Source: Acinetobacter sp. NIPH 2100 (lineage in GTDB: Bacteria; Pseudomonadota; Gammaproteobacteria; Pseudomonadales; Moraxellaceae). From it: a stretch of 64,000 nucleotides of DNA. The notes below the pieces were generated by a model that was not told the DNA's origin, ran no database searches, and saw only the letters and a list, made by a program, of their open reading frames with translations. This document shows positions 48,112 to 56,933 of this stretch, one piece after another. Where the stretch lies: assembly GCF_000369805.1 (NCBI RefSeq), contig NZ_KB850224.1, positions 1,792,262 through 1,856,261 of the forward strand, given 5' to 3'. Position 1 is the first letter of the stretch, and each line of letters begins with the position of its first letter. The position numbers and the translations under genes were made by a program.

Positions 48112-48714
48112 TTAAATAGAATGCATCCCTTTTAAGAAATCAGACAACATCAATAGACCTGAAATGATCAAGAAAATTCCCAATATTTTATTGAGGCGGT
48201 TAAGCCAAATTGGATTGCTTAGTTTCTTGCCAATGACTGATCCTGCCAATGAATACAGCAGTGGTGCACCTGAAGCGCCAACAGAAATGAAGAAGGAAAC
48301 AATGAGAATCAAGCTACCTGTGATATGCGCAGCAGGATACATAATTGTGGTCACAGGTAAAATTACCAAAATTGCTTTAGGATTTAGGCTTTGAATCCAG
48401 AAGCCATTCCAAAAACTTAGTGTTTTATTGTGGGTTTGATCCGTGTCGAGTTCAGTATGTGCCGTCATCATTTTATAGGCTAAATAAAAGGTATAAAGTG
48501 CACCGATTAAAGCAATAAAATGTAGATAATCATGCGGAATCAAAGCTGCGCCTGCATAACCAAATACAATGAATAACATCAGCATAGAGCAGCCAACACC
48601 TGCAAAAAATCCCAATGTCCGAGAGAATTGTCCAGTCAGTCCTGCATTTAATCCCATAAAATTTACAGGGCCAGGGCTATACATCACACTTAAGGTATAA
48701 AGAAAAATTTCCAT
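48112..48714 (-). CDS. LysE/RhtB-family exporter
   Basis: This 200-residue membrane protein has six helices and the N-terminal YSPGPVNFMGLNAG motif of the LysE/RhtB family of amino-acid exporters. The SLNPKAILVILPV segment is also characteristic. It converges with the AraC-type regulator, 26 bp apart. Substrate is unknown. Confidence 0.85.
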   Translation of the reverse strand: MEIFLYTLSVMYSPGPVNFMGLNAGLTGQFSRTLGFFAGVGCSMLMLFIVFGYAGAALIPHDYLHFIALIGALYTFYLAYKMMTAHTELDTDQTHNKTLSFWNGFWIQSLNPKAILVILPVTTIMYPAAHITGSLILIVSFFISVGASGAPLLYSLAGSVIGKKLSNPIWLNRLNKILGIFLIISGLLMLSDFLKGMHSI

Positions 48715-48814
48715 GATTAACCTAAATGAATCAATAACAAAGGATAATCAAAATAGAATAAAGTGAGGCGGGCTGTATTGTACGTTTGTGCAGATTGATC
48801 AAATCTATAAATAA

Positions 48815-48842
48815 AAAAACAGGCTCATAAGAGCCTGTTTTT
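48815..48842 (-). terminator. terminator of the DAHP synthase gene
   Basis: AAAAACAGGCTC and GAGCCTGTTTTT form a perfect 12-bp stem around ATAA, 20 nt beyond the minus-strand stop codon, with a T-run in the minus-strand direction. Confidence 0.9.
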
Positions 48843-48862
48843 ATGATGAATAAAAGATCAAA

Positions 48863-49954
48863 TTAACGCGTTGGTAATACGTCTTTTAAGGCTTCATGCA
48901 TTTCAAGCAATGCTTTTTCAGTAGTTTCCCAGTCGATACAGCCATCAGTCACTGATTTACCATATTCAAGATCACACAGATTTTCAGGAATGTCCTGACG
49001 CCCGCCTTTTAAGTGACTCTCAACCATAATGCCAACGATTGATTTGTTGCCATCAAGGATTTGTTCAGTGATGTTTTTCAAAACCAAAGGTTGTAAGTAT
49101 GGGTCTTTGTTTGAGTTAGCATGGCTAGTATCAATCATGATCTTATTGCTAACTTTGGCTTTTGCCAAAGCAGCTTCAGCTTCTGCAACTGAAGTTGCAT
49201 CATAGTTTGGCTTACCATTACCGCCACGTAACACGACGTGTGCATAAGGGTTACCTTTGGTGTTGATAATCGCAACTTGACCATTTTCATTCAGGCCCAA
49301 AAAGCTGTGACCATGTTTAACAGATTGCATCGCGTTGGTTGCAACCGTTAAGCCACCATCTGTACCATTTTTAAAGCCAACAGGTGATGATAGGCCTGAA
49401 GACATTTCACGGTGTGTTTGGCTTTCTGTGGTACGTGCACCAATCGCAGACCAAGAAATCAAGTCTTGATAGTACTGTGGTGAGTTTGGATCCAGTGCTT
49501 CAGTTGCACATGGCAAACCTTTTTCATTTAAATCAATCAATAAGCCACGACCGATATGTAAACCTTTTTCAATATTGAAAGAATCGTTCATATCTGGATC
49601 GTTGATTAAACCTTTCCAGCCCACCGTAGTACGTGGTTTCTCAAAATAAACACGCATCACCAGATACAAAGTATCTTTAACTTTTTCGCTAAGGACTTTT
49701 AGACGATCGGCATATTCATGCGCGGCTTTGGTATCGTGGATTGAGCAAGGACCAATCACGACAAATAAGCGCTTATCATCACCATCTAAAATGTTGCGTA
49801 CAGTTGCACGTCCTTGTAACACAGTTTGAGATGCAGCATCAGATAAAGGAAGATCAGCTTTCAGTTCTGCTGGGGTAATCAAAGTTTGAATGCTTTTAAT
49901 ATTAACGTCGTCGATATCTGGCTGAGAAACTGGATTTGACTGTAGAGTATTCAT
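48863..49954 (-). CDS. aroG: 3-deoxy-7-phosphoheptulonate (DAHP) synthase, class I
   Basis: This 363-residue enzyme is the first of the shikimate pathway, condensing phosphoenolpyruvate and erythrose-4-phosphate. Motifs are VVIGPCSIHD, MRVYFEKPRTTVGWKGLIND, GARTTESQTHRE and DTSHANSNKD. It belongs to the AroG/AroF/AroH group; which amino acid inhibits it cannot be read with certainty, so the symbol is provisional. ATG at 49954 is taken; a GTG 9 nt upstream is possible. Confidence 0.9.
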   Translation of the reverse strand: MNTLQSNPVSQPDIDDVNIKSIQTLITPAELKADLPLSDAASQTVLQGRATVRNILDGDDKRLFVVIGPCSIHDTKAAHEYADRLKVLSEKVKDTLYLVMRVYFEKPRTTVGWKGLINDPDMNDSFNIEKGLHIGRGLLIDLNEKGLPCATEALDPNSPQYYQDLISWSAIGARTTESQTHREMSSGLSSPVGFKNGTDGGLTVATNAMQSVKHGHSFLGLNENGQVAIINTKGNPYAHVVLRGGNGKPNYDATSVAEAEAALAKAKVSNKIMIDTSHANSNKDPYLQPLVLKNITEQILDGNKSIVGIMVESHLKGGRQDIPENLCDLEYGKSVTDGCIDWETTEKALLEMHEALKDVLPTR

Positions 49955-50072
49955 TGCTGTCACAAATTCAATCGAAAGAAAAGGTTATTTTGTCTACGAA
50001 TATAGCATGAAATGCCGATTGATTAACTAGCGATAATCGCAATTTATACGGAAATAATCGGCATTTTAAGGG

Positions 50073-50960
50073 TTAAACAGTTGTTGTTGAATGGTTTGTC
50101 TGCTGAATTACGATCGCATGCTGGGTTTCAACTGGTTTTGGTTTCGCCTTGATCGGGTTCACCATAAAGTTTACACCTAAGGCGAATAGGGTAATACCCA
50201 GAATTTTACGGATCAGTCTTTCAGGCATACGTGAACTAATCAAAGTCCCGACAATAATCGCAGGAATTGAACCAACCAATAGCCACATCAACAGGGTGAA
50301 ATCCACGTTGCCCGAAGACATATGGCTTAGGCCTGCAACAGCGGTGAGTAATACCGCATGAACCACGTCTGAACCAATAATACGAATCATCGGTAAATTC
50401 GGGAACATTAAAACTAAGGCCATGATACCGAAAGCACCAGCACCGACTGATGATAAGGTCACAAAGATGCCTAATACCACACCCATAATGACAATGTAAT
50501 GACGTTTGTGTTGCAAAGCATGTTGTTCGCTTTCCATATCGGCTTGTTCACGGTTACGGAAACGATCAAACAGCTTTTCAATTTGCGCACGGAAAACAAT
50601 AGACACACCTGTTAAGGTCAACATAAAGCCCAAGACCATAGTCAATACAGCTTTATAGTGCGTTGACTGGCTTAAGTAATGTTCAAGTACCCATGAGGTC
50701 GCAAAAGATGCAGGAATACTGCCTAGAGCAAGCCACAGTACAATTGGCCAGACAATATTCAGTTTTTTTGCATGAACGAATGAACCGCAGAATTTTGAAA
50801 TTGAGGCATAAAGTAAATCAGTACCAATCGCGATGTGTGGTTCAATTTTGAATAGGCTAATCAGGATTGGGGTCATTAATGAACCACCACCTACACCTGT
50901 GATACCGACACAGAAGCCAACCAATACGCCAGCCATAATAAATTCTATAGGACCAAACAT
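50073..50960 (-). CDS. TauE/SafE-family permease
   Basis: This 295-residue membrane protein has about eight helices. The glycine-rich GVLVGFCVGITGVGGGSLMTP and the second-half GIFVTLSSVGAGAFG repeat are typical of the TauE/SafE family of sulfite/sulfonate/organic-anion exporters. ATG at 50960 is chosen over a TTG two codons upstream. It stands alone; the substrate is unknown. Confidence 0.87.
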   Translation of the reverse strand: MFGPIEFIMAGVLVGFCVGITGVGGGSLMTPILISLFKIEPHIAIGTDLLYASISKFCGSFVHAKKLNIVWPIVLWLALGSIPASFATSWVLEHYLSQSTHYKAVLTMVLGFMLTLTGVSIVFRAQIEKLFDRFRNREQADMESEQHALQHKRHYIVIMGVVLGIFVTLSSVGAGAFGIMALVLMFPNLPMIRIIGSDVVHAVLLTAVAGLSHMSSGNVDFTLLMWLLVGSIPAIIVGTLISSRMPERLIRKILGITLFALGVNFMVNPIKAKPKPVETQHAIVIQQTNHSTTTV

Positions 50961-51178
50961 CGACAATATGCCTAATTATGCAAAAAACAGCATATCTTAT
51001 GCTTTTTTAAGATAACTCGTTGTGATGAATAGTGATTTGCTTATGCATAAAAAAGCTAAAGAAATCCGAAATAAGCGCTTTTTGCTCATCAATTATCACG
51101 ATTATCTTGCTTTAGTTAGCATGCTTGGTTTATTTTGAAGGCTGTACAAGGACTGTATTGCTGATTATCTTCATATTT

Positions 51179-51538
51179 ATGTCTATTCTCATTCGAACCG
51201 TCATTTCATTGCTGATCGCTATGTGTTTTATCACTAATAGCTATGCAATGGCTGTGTCTATGAATGAGGTCGATCAAAGCTTACAAAACCACAGTCCAGT
51301 GATGGATTGTGGAATGTCAGATATGGGCAAGCATACATCTATAAGCCTTGAGAAAATGGATTCTTCCCATTGTCAAAAAAGCCTTTGCTGTGTGGCGGTA
51401 ACTCTTGTCCAGCGTGAGCAACCGCTTCAACGAATTCTACAATTCACAACGACGATGAATTCGGAATATCTGGATAAACTCACTTTAGGGGTCTATCAGT
51501 TACCATACCGTCCTCCAAATCGTATCCTGTTTTTATAA
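51179..51538 (+). CDS. small secreted Cys/Met/His-containing protein
   Basis: This 119-residue protein has an N-terminal signal sequence (TVISLLIAMCFITNSYA). A mature part contains scattered metal-ligand residues (MDCGMSDMGKH, SSHCQKSLCC) and an ending YRPPNRILFL that resembles small proteins encoded in metal-resistance operons. ATG at 51179 is used; a TTG start 54 nt upstream would bury the signal peptide. It precedes the Cys-rich peptide gene by 36 nt on the same strand, suggesting joint expression. Confidence 0.55.
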   Translation: MSILIRTVISLLIAMCFITNSYAMAVSMNEVDQSLQNHSPVMDCGMSDMGKHTSISLEKMDSSHCQKSLCCVAVTLVQREQPLQRILQFTTTMNSEYLDKLTLGVYQLPYRPPNRILFL

Positions 51539-51574
51539 ATTCAAATTTCTTATTTTTATTTAAAGGATACAATC

Positions 51575-51766
51575 ATGTTAAATTTTAAAACTTTATTAGT
51601 TTCAACAATCTTACTCGCAACAACTGTACCAGCATTTGCAGCAGGTGATTGTTGTAAGGAAAAAGATGCAGCTAACAAGAAAGAATGCTGTGAAAAAAAG
51701 ATGAAATGTTGTGATGATAAGGATAAAAAAGCAACTCAGGAAGATCATAGCCATCGCGGGCATTAA
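51575..51766 (+). CDS. secreted Cys-rich micro-protein, likely metal-binding
   Basis: This 63-residue protein has a clean signal peptide (TILLATTVPAFA) and a mature peptide of about 41 residues. Six of those are Cys, arranged as three CC pairs (DCC, ECC, KCC) in a lysine/aspartate-rich background, with a HSHRGH tail. AAAGG precedes the ATG. The composition suggests a periplasmic metal buffer or chaperone, for instance for copper or zinc. No family name comes to mind. Confidence 0.65.
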   Translation: MLNFKTLLVSTILLATTVPAFAAGDCCKEKDAANKKECCEKKMKCCDDKDKKATQEDHSHRGH

Positions 51767-51828
51767 TTTTTAAGTTGTGCAGCTATCCTTGGCAGCAGTT
51801 GAGGATAGCTGTTGTATCTAAGTGCATT

Positions 51829-52101
51829 TTATTTTTTCGATGGTTTGAGTTCATTGACCCATAACACCAATAAAAAGGTCACAGGAGTTGCAAAAATCCA
51901 CCAACTGATAAAGCCAATAGAACTGCCATATGTTAAACAAAGCAGGCTACCGGCAAGCAAGAAACAGAGATAAGCCAAAACTTTAAGGTGTGTTTGATAG
52001 CCAATAAAAAGCGGTTGTTTGGTTTTATTGATTTGTTTTGAACTGCATTTATATAGCAGTAGCATCCCAATCAGTATCAATACAAGGCTCAAAATAATCA
52101 T
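51829..52101 (-). CDS. DUF3325-like small membrane protein
   Basis: This 90-residue protein has three hydrophobic helices. It overlaps the stop of the PepSY gene upstream by ATGA, so the two are coupled. The order DUF3649-like, PepSY, DUF3325-like is a recurrent trio in iron-uptake loci, which is the main basis for this call; the sequence by itself is not distinctive. Confidence 0.65.
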   Translation of the reverse strand: MIILSLVLILIGMLLLYKCSSKQINKTKQPLFIGYQTHLKVLAYLCFLLAGSLLCLTYGSSIGFISWWIFATPVTFLLVLWVNELKPSKK

Positions 52102-53651
52102 GCTTTCACCTCATTTTTGGCTAATTTTGCTTTGATTTTTTGAGCTGATTTTTGTTGAATCGGTTGAATATTCTTAAAAATAAACGCGGCAAACAGGGCG
52201 CAGATTAATAGGAATAAATCAATACGCAAGAACAGCCAATAACTTTGTAGATCTGTGATCAGCTGATGATTGATCAGATAAAGCAAGTTATAGACAGGCA
52301 GAATCAAGGCAACTAATCCAAAGATAAAAACCTGTGATTTCCATAAGTATTGCTTTTTCGTGAATAGTGCGATGATGAAACTCAGCGCCCAGGCACTAAA
52401 AAATGTATAGATTTCATAGTTAGGTGTGGTCTCTGTCACGTGTACTAATCGATTGGCGAAGAGATAGCCGAGCATGGCTGTTGGAAGACCAATAAATGCA
52501 GCGACATTTAAACGGTCAACTAAATAATAGCCAAAGTGGAATTGATCAGACTTGTTTTGAATCTGGCGTTTTAAACTCCAGAGCAATAAACCTGAGGCAA
52601 TCATTAAGCAGCCTAAAATACCCGAACAAAAGAAAGCAAAGCGCAGTACAGGCTGTGCGAAAGTCGCCATATGTAAGCCATAAACACCCGAATGTAAGGT
52701 TGCAACAGCACTATTATTACGGGTATTTCCGAGAATTTTGCCTTTGCCGTCAAAGGTGATTTGTGCCTGATTTAAGGTGATCGATCGATCTTCTAACTGC
52801 TTAAAGGTAATCACGGCTTGGTCTGTATTGGGATTTTTAACTTCGATTGAAGCCAAAGCTTGTTCGCCCCATTGCTGTTTTACTTTTTCTAATAAGGTGT
52901 TGATCAGCAGCATTTCAGCTTTATTCGGAGGAGTGTCAGTCGCTGTCTGATTGACGGTTCTAATTTCAGTAAAAAATTGAAAAGGATTGTCTGGATAGAC
53001 TTTTTTCATTCCCCAAGGGAGATAGAGGTAAAAGAAAATCGCCAAGCCTGTAAAGGTAATGGTCAAGAAAAATGGCAGTGCCAATACTGAAGAGACATTA
53101 TGAAAATCTAACCAAGAACGCTGTGACTTAAAGGTTCTGAGGGTAAAGAAATCGGTAAAAATCTTTTTATGTGTGATGATGCCTGACACCAAGGCAACCA
53201 ACATAATAAATGCAGCGAGACAGGCAATCAATCGCCCAACCATGATGGGCACGCCATACAACTGGAAATGAAAATTGTAAAAGAAATCCCCACCTTGAGT
53301 TGCTGAGAGTTGAAGTTCTTTACCTGTATTGGCGTCTAAACTACGGCTTTCGTAGCCACCACTGGCTTTTTCCCAATACATTTTATTGACGGGTTCTTCA
53401 TGATTGGCAATGCTGAGATACCATGATTTTGCATCAGTCGCATTTTTGGCTAAATAATCTGTTGCTGTACGAATAGCAGTATCTTGATGAACTTGATATT
53501 GCGCCAGCTGTGGTTGCATCCAGAGATTAATCTGATGACGATAATATGAACTGGTCCCCATCAGAAAAATGGCAAATAAAAGCCAACCAAAAATCAAGCC
53601 TGTCCAAGCATGCAACCATGCCATTGATTGGCGAACGCCTTTATTTTGCAT
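52098..53651 (-). CDS. PepSY-associated inner-membrane protein (iron-uptake locus)
   Basis: This 517-residue protein has four or more membrane helices: an N-terminal WLHAWTGLIFGWLLFAIFLM with His, a WLDFHNVSSVLALPFFLTIT helix, and a C-terminal set. A periplasmic PepSY region lies between. Such proteins are proposed to reduce ferric siderophores. The ATG at 53651 is 2 nt after the stop of the preceding small gene. It is a distinct paralogue of the protein at 43000. Confidence 0.8.
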   Translation of the reverse strand: MQNKGVRQSMAWLHAWTGLIFGWLLFAIFLMGTSSYYRHQINLWMQPQLAQYQVHQDTAIRTATDYLAKNATDAKSWYLSIANHEEPVNKMYWEKASGGYESRSLDANTGKELQLSATQGGDFFYNFHFQLYGVPIMVGRLIACLAAFIMLVALVSGIITHKKIFTDFFTLRTFKSQRSWLDFHNVSSVLALPFFLTITFTGLAIFFYLYLPWGMKKVYPDNPFQFFTEIRTVNQTATDTPPNKAEMLLINTLLEKVKQQWGEQALASIEVKNPNTDQAVITFKQLEDRSITLNQAQITFDGKGKILGNTRNNSAVATLHSGVYGLHMATFAQPVLRFAFFCSGILGCLMIASGLLLWSLKRQIQNKSDQFHFGYYLVDRLNVAAFIGLPTAMLGYLFANRLVHVTETTPNYEIYTFFSAWALSFIIALFTKKQYLWKSQVFIFGLVALILPVYNLLYLINHQLITDLQSYWLFLRIDLFLLICALFAAFIFKNIQPIQQKSAQKIKAKLAKNEVKA

Positions 53652-53653
53652 TT

Positions 53654-53947
53654 TTAATTTAAACCTACAGATAAGCCAAACAAAGCAGCTGTTAAAATCA
53701 GGCTGATCATCGTGAGTTTGAGTAATGAATTTGCACAAAAACTGATAATTATGAAGGCCAAATAAAACAGCGTCGCAATAAAGGCTGCAAGATAAACGGC
53801 TTCCGCTTTATCTAAGACAGCGGTCAATATCATGGTCAGGCTAATACTCAAATACATCATACAAAGATAGCCAAGAGCAAAGGTCAATACAAAGCGATAG
53901 AAAATGCTCAGTCGATAGACAAACGGAGTAGATGTAGATTTGGCCAT
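53654..53947 (-). CDS. DUF3649-like small membrane protein
   Basis: This 97-residue protein has three hydrophobic helices (FVLTFALGYLCMMYLSISL onward). It is first of a three-gene minus-strand operon with a PepSY protein and a DUF3325-like protein, an arrangement typical of TonB-dependent iron uptake clusters. A Fur-like sequence lies upstream. No TonB receptor is adjacent here. Confidence 0.68.
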   Translation of the reverse strand: MAKSTSTPFVYRLSIFYRFVLTFALGYLCMMYLSISLTMILTAVLDKAEAVYLAAFIATLFYLAFIIISFCANSLLKLTMISLILTAALFGLSVGLN

Positions 53948-53988
53948 AAACGGTCTTGGTGCAATAGGAGGGAGAATAAATCACACAT

Positions 53989-54007
53989 GGAAATGATTCT
54001 TGTTAAT
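53989..54007. promoter_or_regulatory. weak Fur-box-like sequence upstream of the PepSY trio
   Basis: Read on the minus strand, ATTAACAAGAATCATTTCC matches the Fur consensus at about 12 of 19 positions. It lies 42 bp upstream of the first gene's ATG. The gene functions make Fur control likely, but the match is only moderate. Confidence 0.4.
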
Positions 54008-54194
54008 ATTAAATCTTAGCTGGATTGCAATCAATTCTTAGCTCATCGTAAATCTAGATTGAATTTTTAAAAATAAAAGTCATTTTAGATACTATTTGAT
54101 GTTCACCAATCGTGAACAAATTGCATTGTTTGCTTCGATTCGGTGTAAAATCATTCTGTTAGAATCATTTAAATATTTCAGTGGGGCGTGAGTC

Positions 54195-55373
54195 TTGTTA
54201 AAGCAAAAACTAAAAATTGGTATCGTGGTGGGGGAAGTTTCTGGAGATACTCTAGGGGTGAAACTCATGCGCAGTTTTCGCGAACAGGGCATTGATGCTG
54301 AATTTGAAGGGATTGGCGGCCCACAAATGATTGCAGAAGGATTTCATAGCTATTATCCGATGGAAATTCTTTCGGTAATGGGGATTGTTGAAGTTCTCAA
54401 AGACTTAAAAAAACTGTTTGCTGTTCGCGATGGGTTAATTGAACGTTGGACTGAGCATCCCGTTGATATTTTTATCGGTATTGATGCACCAGATTTTAAC
54501 TTACGTTTATCCAAGACCATTAAAGAAAAGAATTTACCTATAAAAACCGTGCAATATGTTAGCCCATCGGTCTGGGCTTGGCGTCAAGGCCGGGTACATG
54601 GCATTAAGCGTAGTGTTGATTTAGTTTTATGCTTATTTCCATTTGAAAAAACATTTTATGAAAATTATGAAGTACCCGCTGCATTTGTTGGGCATCCTTT
54701 GGCTAAGCAGTTACCTCTAAAAAATCCAATTACTGAGGCCAAGCATCAACTTGGGCTATCCGCGCATAAAACGCATATTGCTTTATTACCAGGAAGCCGT
54801 CGTGGTGAAATTGAACGCTTATTGCCTTTATTGACCGGGGCTGCTGAAATTCTTCACCGAAAGTATCCCAATCTGGAATTTTTAATTCCTGCGATTAATG
54901 ATGCGCGTAAGCATCAGATTGAACAAGGGGTTCAAAATCTAGATGTGAGTTTAAAATCAAAAATTCATATTTTAGAAAATACAGATGCCGAGTCAAAAAT
55001 TGGTCGCATCATCATGAATGCCAGTGATATTGTCGCACTTGCTTCTGGTACTGCAACGCTTGAAGCAATGCTGTTACATCGTCCAATGGTGACTTTCTAT
55101 AAGTTGAATTGGCTGACATATATTATCGTTAAATTATTGGCTAAAATTCCTTACTATTCATTGCCGAATATTATTGCAGGCAAGAAAGTGATTGAAGAGT
55201 TGATCCAAGCCGATGCAACACCACAACGGTTAGCCACTGAAATTGAAAAATTAATGGACCATGAAACGGCACATATTCAAATGATGCAACATTTGAGCAT
55301 GCATAAACAGCTGATTTCAGGGAATACTGAAGATCCAGTACACGCCATTCTGAATTGTCTGAATGCAGGCTAA
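54195..55373 (+). CDS. lpxB: lipid-A-disaccharide synthase
   Basis: This 392-residue glycosyltransferase joins UDP-diacylglucosamine and lipid X during lipid A synthesis at the inner membrane. Family blocks are GIVVGEVSGDTLGVKLM, QYVSPSVWAWRQGR, LLPGSRRGEIERLLP and SGTATLEAML. It begins at TTG with GTGAG a few nt upstream; no ATG precedes the conserved N-terminus. Here it is a single gene, away from lpxD/fabZ/lpxA. Confidence 0.93.
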   Translation: MLKQKLKIGIVVGEVSGDTLGVKLMRSFREQGIDAEFEGIGGPQMIAEGFHSYYPMEILSVMGIVEVLKDLKKLFAVRDGLIERWTEHPVDIFIGIDAPDFNLRLSKTIKEKNLPIKTVQYVSPSVWAWRQGRVHGIKRSVDLVLCLFPFEKTFYENYEVPAAFVGHPLAKQLPLKNPITEAKHQLGLSAHKTHIALLPGSRRGEIERLLPLLTGAAEILHRKYPNLEFLIPAINDARKHQIEQGVQNLDVSLKSKIHILENTDAESKIGRIIMNASDIVALASGTATLEAMLLHRPMVTFYKLNWLTYIIVKLLAKIPYYSLPNIIAGKKVIEELIQADATPQRLATEIEKLMDHETAHIQMMQHLSMHKQLISGNTEDPVHAILNCLNAG

Positions 55374-55375
55374 AT

Positions 55376-55406
55376 AAAAAAGGTGGCTTCAATGGCCACC
55401 TTTTTT
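55376..55406. terminator. bidirectional terminator between lpxB and the DUF2797 gene
   Basis: AAAAAAGGTGGC pairs perfectly with GCCACCTTTTTT around a 7-nt loop, immediately after the lpxB stop and 12 nt before the convergent stop codon. Confidence 0.92.
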
Positions 55407-55417
55407 ATTGAAATATT

Positions 55418-56287
55418 TTAGGCACGAAGGATCAGTTCATAACCTGTATATTTACGGATATTGATGACACCAATATCGAGTAATAAATATTGGCCTTTAA
55501 TCCCTTGCAATACACCACGAATTTTTGGTGTTTTATCTAAATTGAGCGATTTAATCTTTTCAGGATAATGCTCTACGGGATAGATAAATTCTCGCGGTGT
55601 TTCATCCTCCAAGAATTCCAAGTCTTCGTTAAATTCTAGGTTCTGACTGAATTCATCACGAATACTTTGAATTTTCGGAGCAAATTCTTCAAGAATTTGA
55701 TCGCGCTGTTCAAGCAGGTTCAATGGTTCTGCTTCACCTTTGAGCAATTTGCGCCAGTCAGTTTTATCGGCAATTTGAGTGCCAATTAAGGTTTCTAAAT
55801 GCCCAGACAAACGACGAGAACCGACTTTCATGATCGGTAATGCTTGCGTTGCCCCTTGATCTAACCAACGTGTTGGCATATTGACGATACGGGTAATCCC
55901 GATTTTTAAAGCACTAGAGTTGGCTAAATACACAATATGTGGCTGGAAACAAACATCATGCGCGAATTGATCTTCACGACAGGTGCCTAAATGATAATGG
56001 CAGGTTTCAGGCTTCATAATACAAAGGTCACATTCGGCTTTGGTTTTAAAGCATTTGAAACAGTGACCTTGTGAATATGACTTCGGTGTTTTTGCGCCAC
56101 ATGAGGTACAAAAAATATTGCCTGTCCATTCAATCTCTATTTCCTGACCTAAAACGAAGGGTAGGTCAGTTTCTGAACGATCTAATATAAATTTATATTC
56201 AACATTTGCCTTGCTTGTTGGTTGATCAGTTACACTATGCGTTTTGAGCGCTGCATGCATTTTATGACAAATGCCTTGTAGTTCCAT
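55418..56287 (-). CDS. DUF2797-family zinc-ribbon protein
   Basis: This 289-residue protein has a Cys-rich zinc-binding region (FCTSCGAKTPKSYSQGHCFKC then CDLC and CHYH). A GIY-YIG-like segment follows (VYLANSSALKIGITRIVNMPTRWLDQGA), as seen in DUF2797 proteins. The family function is unknown; the fold hints at nucleic-acid handling. It is divergent from the gene at 56325 with 37 bp between. Confidence 0.78.
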   Translation of the reverse strand: MELQGICHKMHAALKTHSVTDQPTSKANVEYKFILDRSETDLPFVLGQEIEIEWTGNIFCTSCGAKTPKSYSQGHCFKCFKTKAECDLCIMKPETCHYHLGTCREDQFAHDVCFQPHIVYLANSSALKIGITRIVNMPTRWLDQGATQALPIMKVGSRRLSGHLETLIGTQIADKTDWRKLLKGEAEPLNLLEQRDQILEEFAPKIQSIRDEFSQNLEFNEDLEFLEDETPREFIYPVEHYPEKIKSLNLDKTPKIRGVLQGIKGQYLLLDIGVINIRKYTGYELILRA

Positions 56288-56324
56288 TAATAAACTCTCA
56301 TCTTTTCAATCAAGGGTTGCAGTT

Positions 56325-56786
56325 ATGGCTGAACAAAATGTCATCACTTCTATGCTAGACGATTTATCTCAAGAACAGCCCATTCATACTGCACTTTGTA
56401 TAGGTCAGCAGATTGACCAAAATGCTTCAATTCAATGGCATTATTTTAGCGTAACTGACTTTTTAAGTCTGCCATTTACGCAGCGTTATGATTTAGGTTT
56501 TGTATTATTTGATACAGATGAAATGCAAAACATCAATCAAACACAAAAAGCACAGCTCTTAGTGAAGCTACGAGACCTCATGGCAAAACGAATTGTCGTG
56601 GTCAGTAAACTGGATGATGAAAAACTCTTACGTTCGCTTGGTTTTACCCAACTCATTGATAAAACTCAACATGACCGTGATTTTGCATTATGGCAGTTTA
56701 ATATTTTGACCTATAAGCATGTCCCAGATTGGTTTAACTCCAAGTTTTGGGCGAATCCAGAAAACTGGAATAAATTTCGCTGGTAA
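56325..56786 (+). CDS. conserved hypothetical protein (DUF6231-like)
   Basis: This 153-residue soluble protein alternates strands and helices in a pattern like a degenerate methyltransferase-like Rossmann fold: HTALCIGQQID, then DLGFVLFDTDEM, then RIVVVSKLDDEKLLRSLGF. It ends with a basic, Trp-rich tail (WANPENWNKFRW). AAGGG precedes the ATG at 56325. Related proteins occur in many gammaproteobacteria; their role is unknown. Confidence 0.65.
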   Translation: MAEQNVITSMLDDLSQEQPIHTALCIGQQIDQNASIQWHYFSVTDFLSLPFTQRYDLGFVLFDTDEMQNINQTQKAQLLVKLRDLMAKRIVVVSKLDDEKLLRSLGFTQLIDKTQHDRDFALWQFNILTYKHVPDWFNSKFWANPENWNKFRW

Positions 56787-56933
56787 GTCCCCAATTGTTT
56801 GGTTTTTGAGTAAATACTGATTACTTGAAGATGGGTTGCAAGTTCTTGCAAAATTTAACAATTTAACTTTGTTTTGTATTTTCAAAGCAGCGTATGCTTT
56901 TCGGATAAATATTCCAAAAGGAACGTGTAGCTC

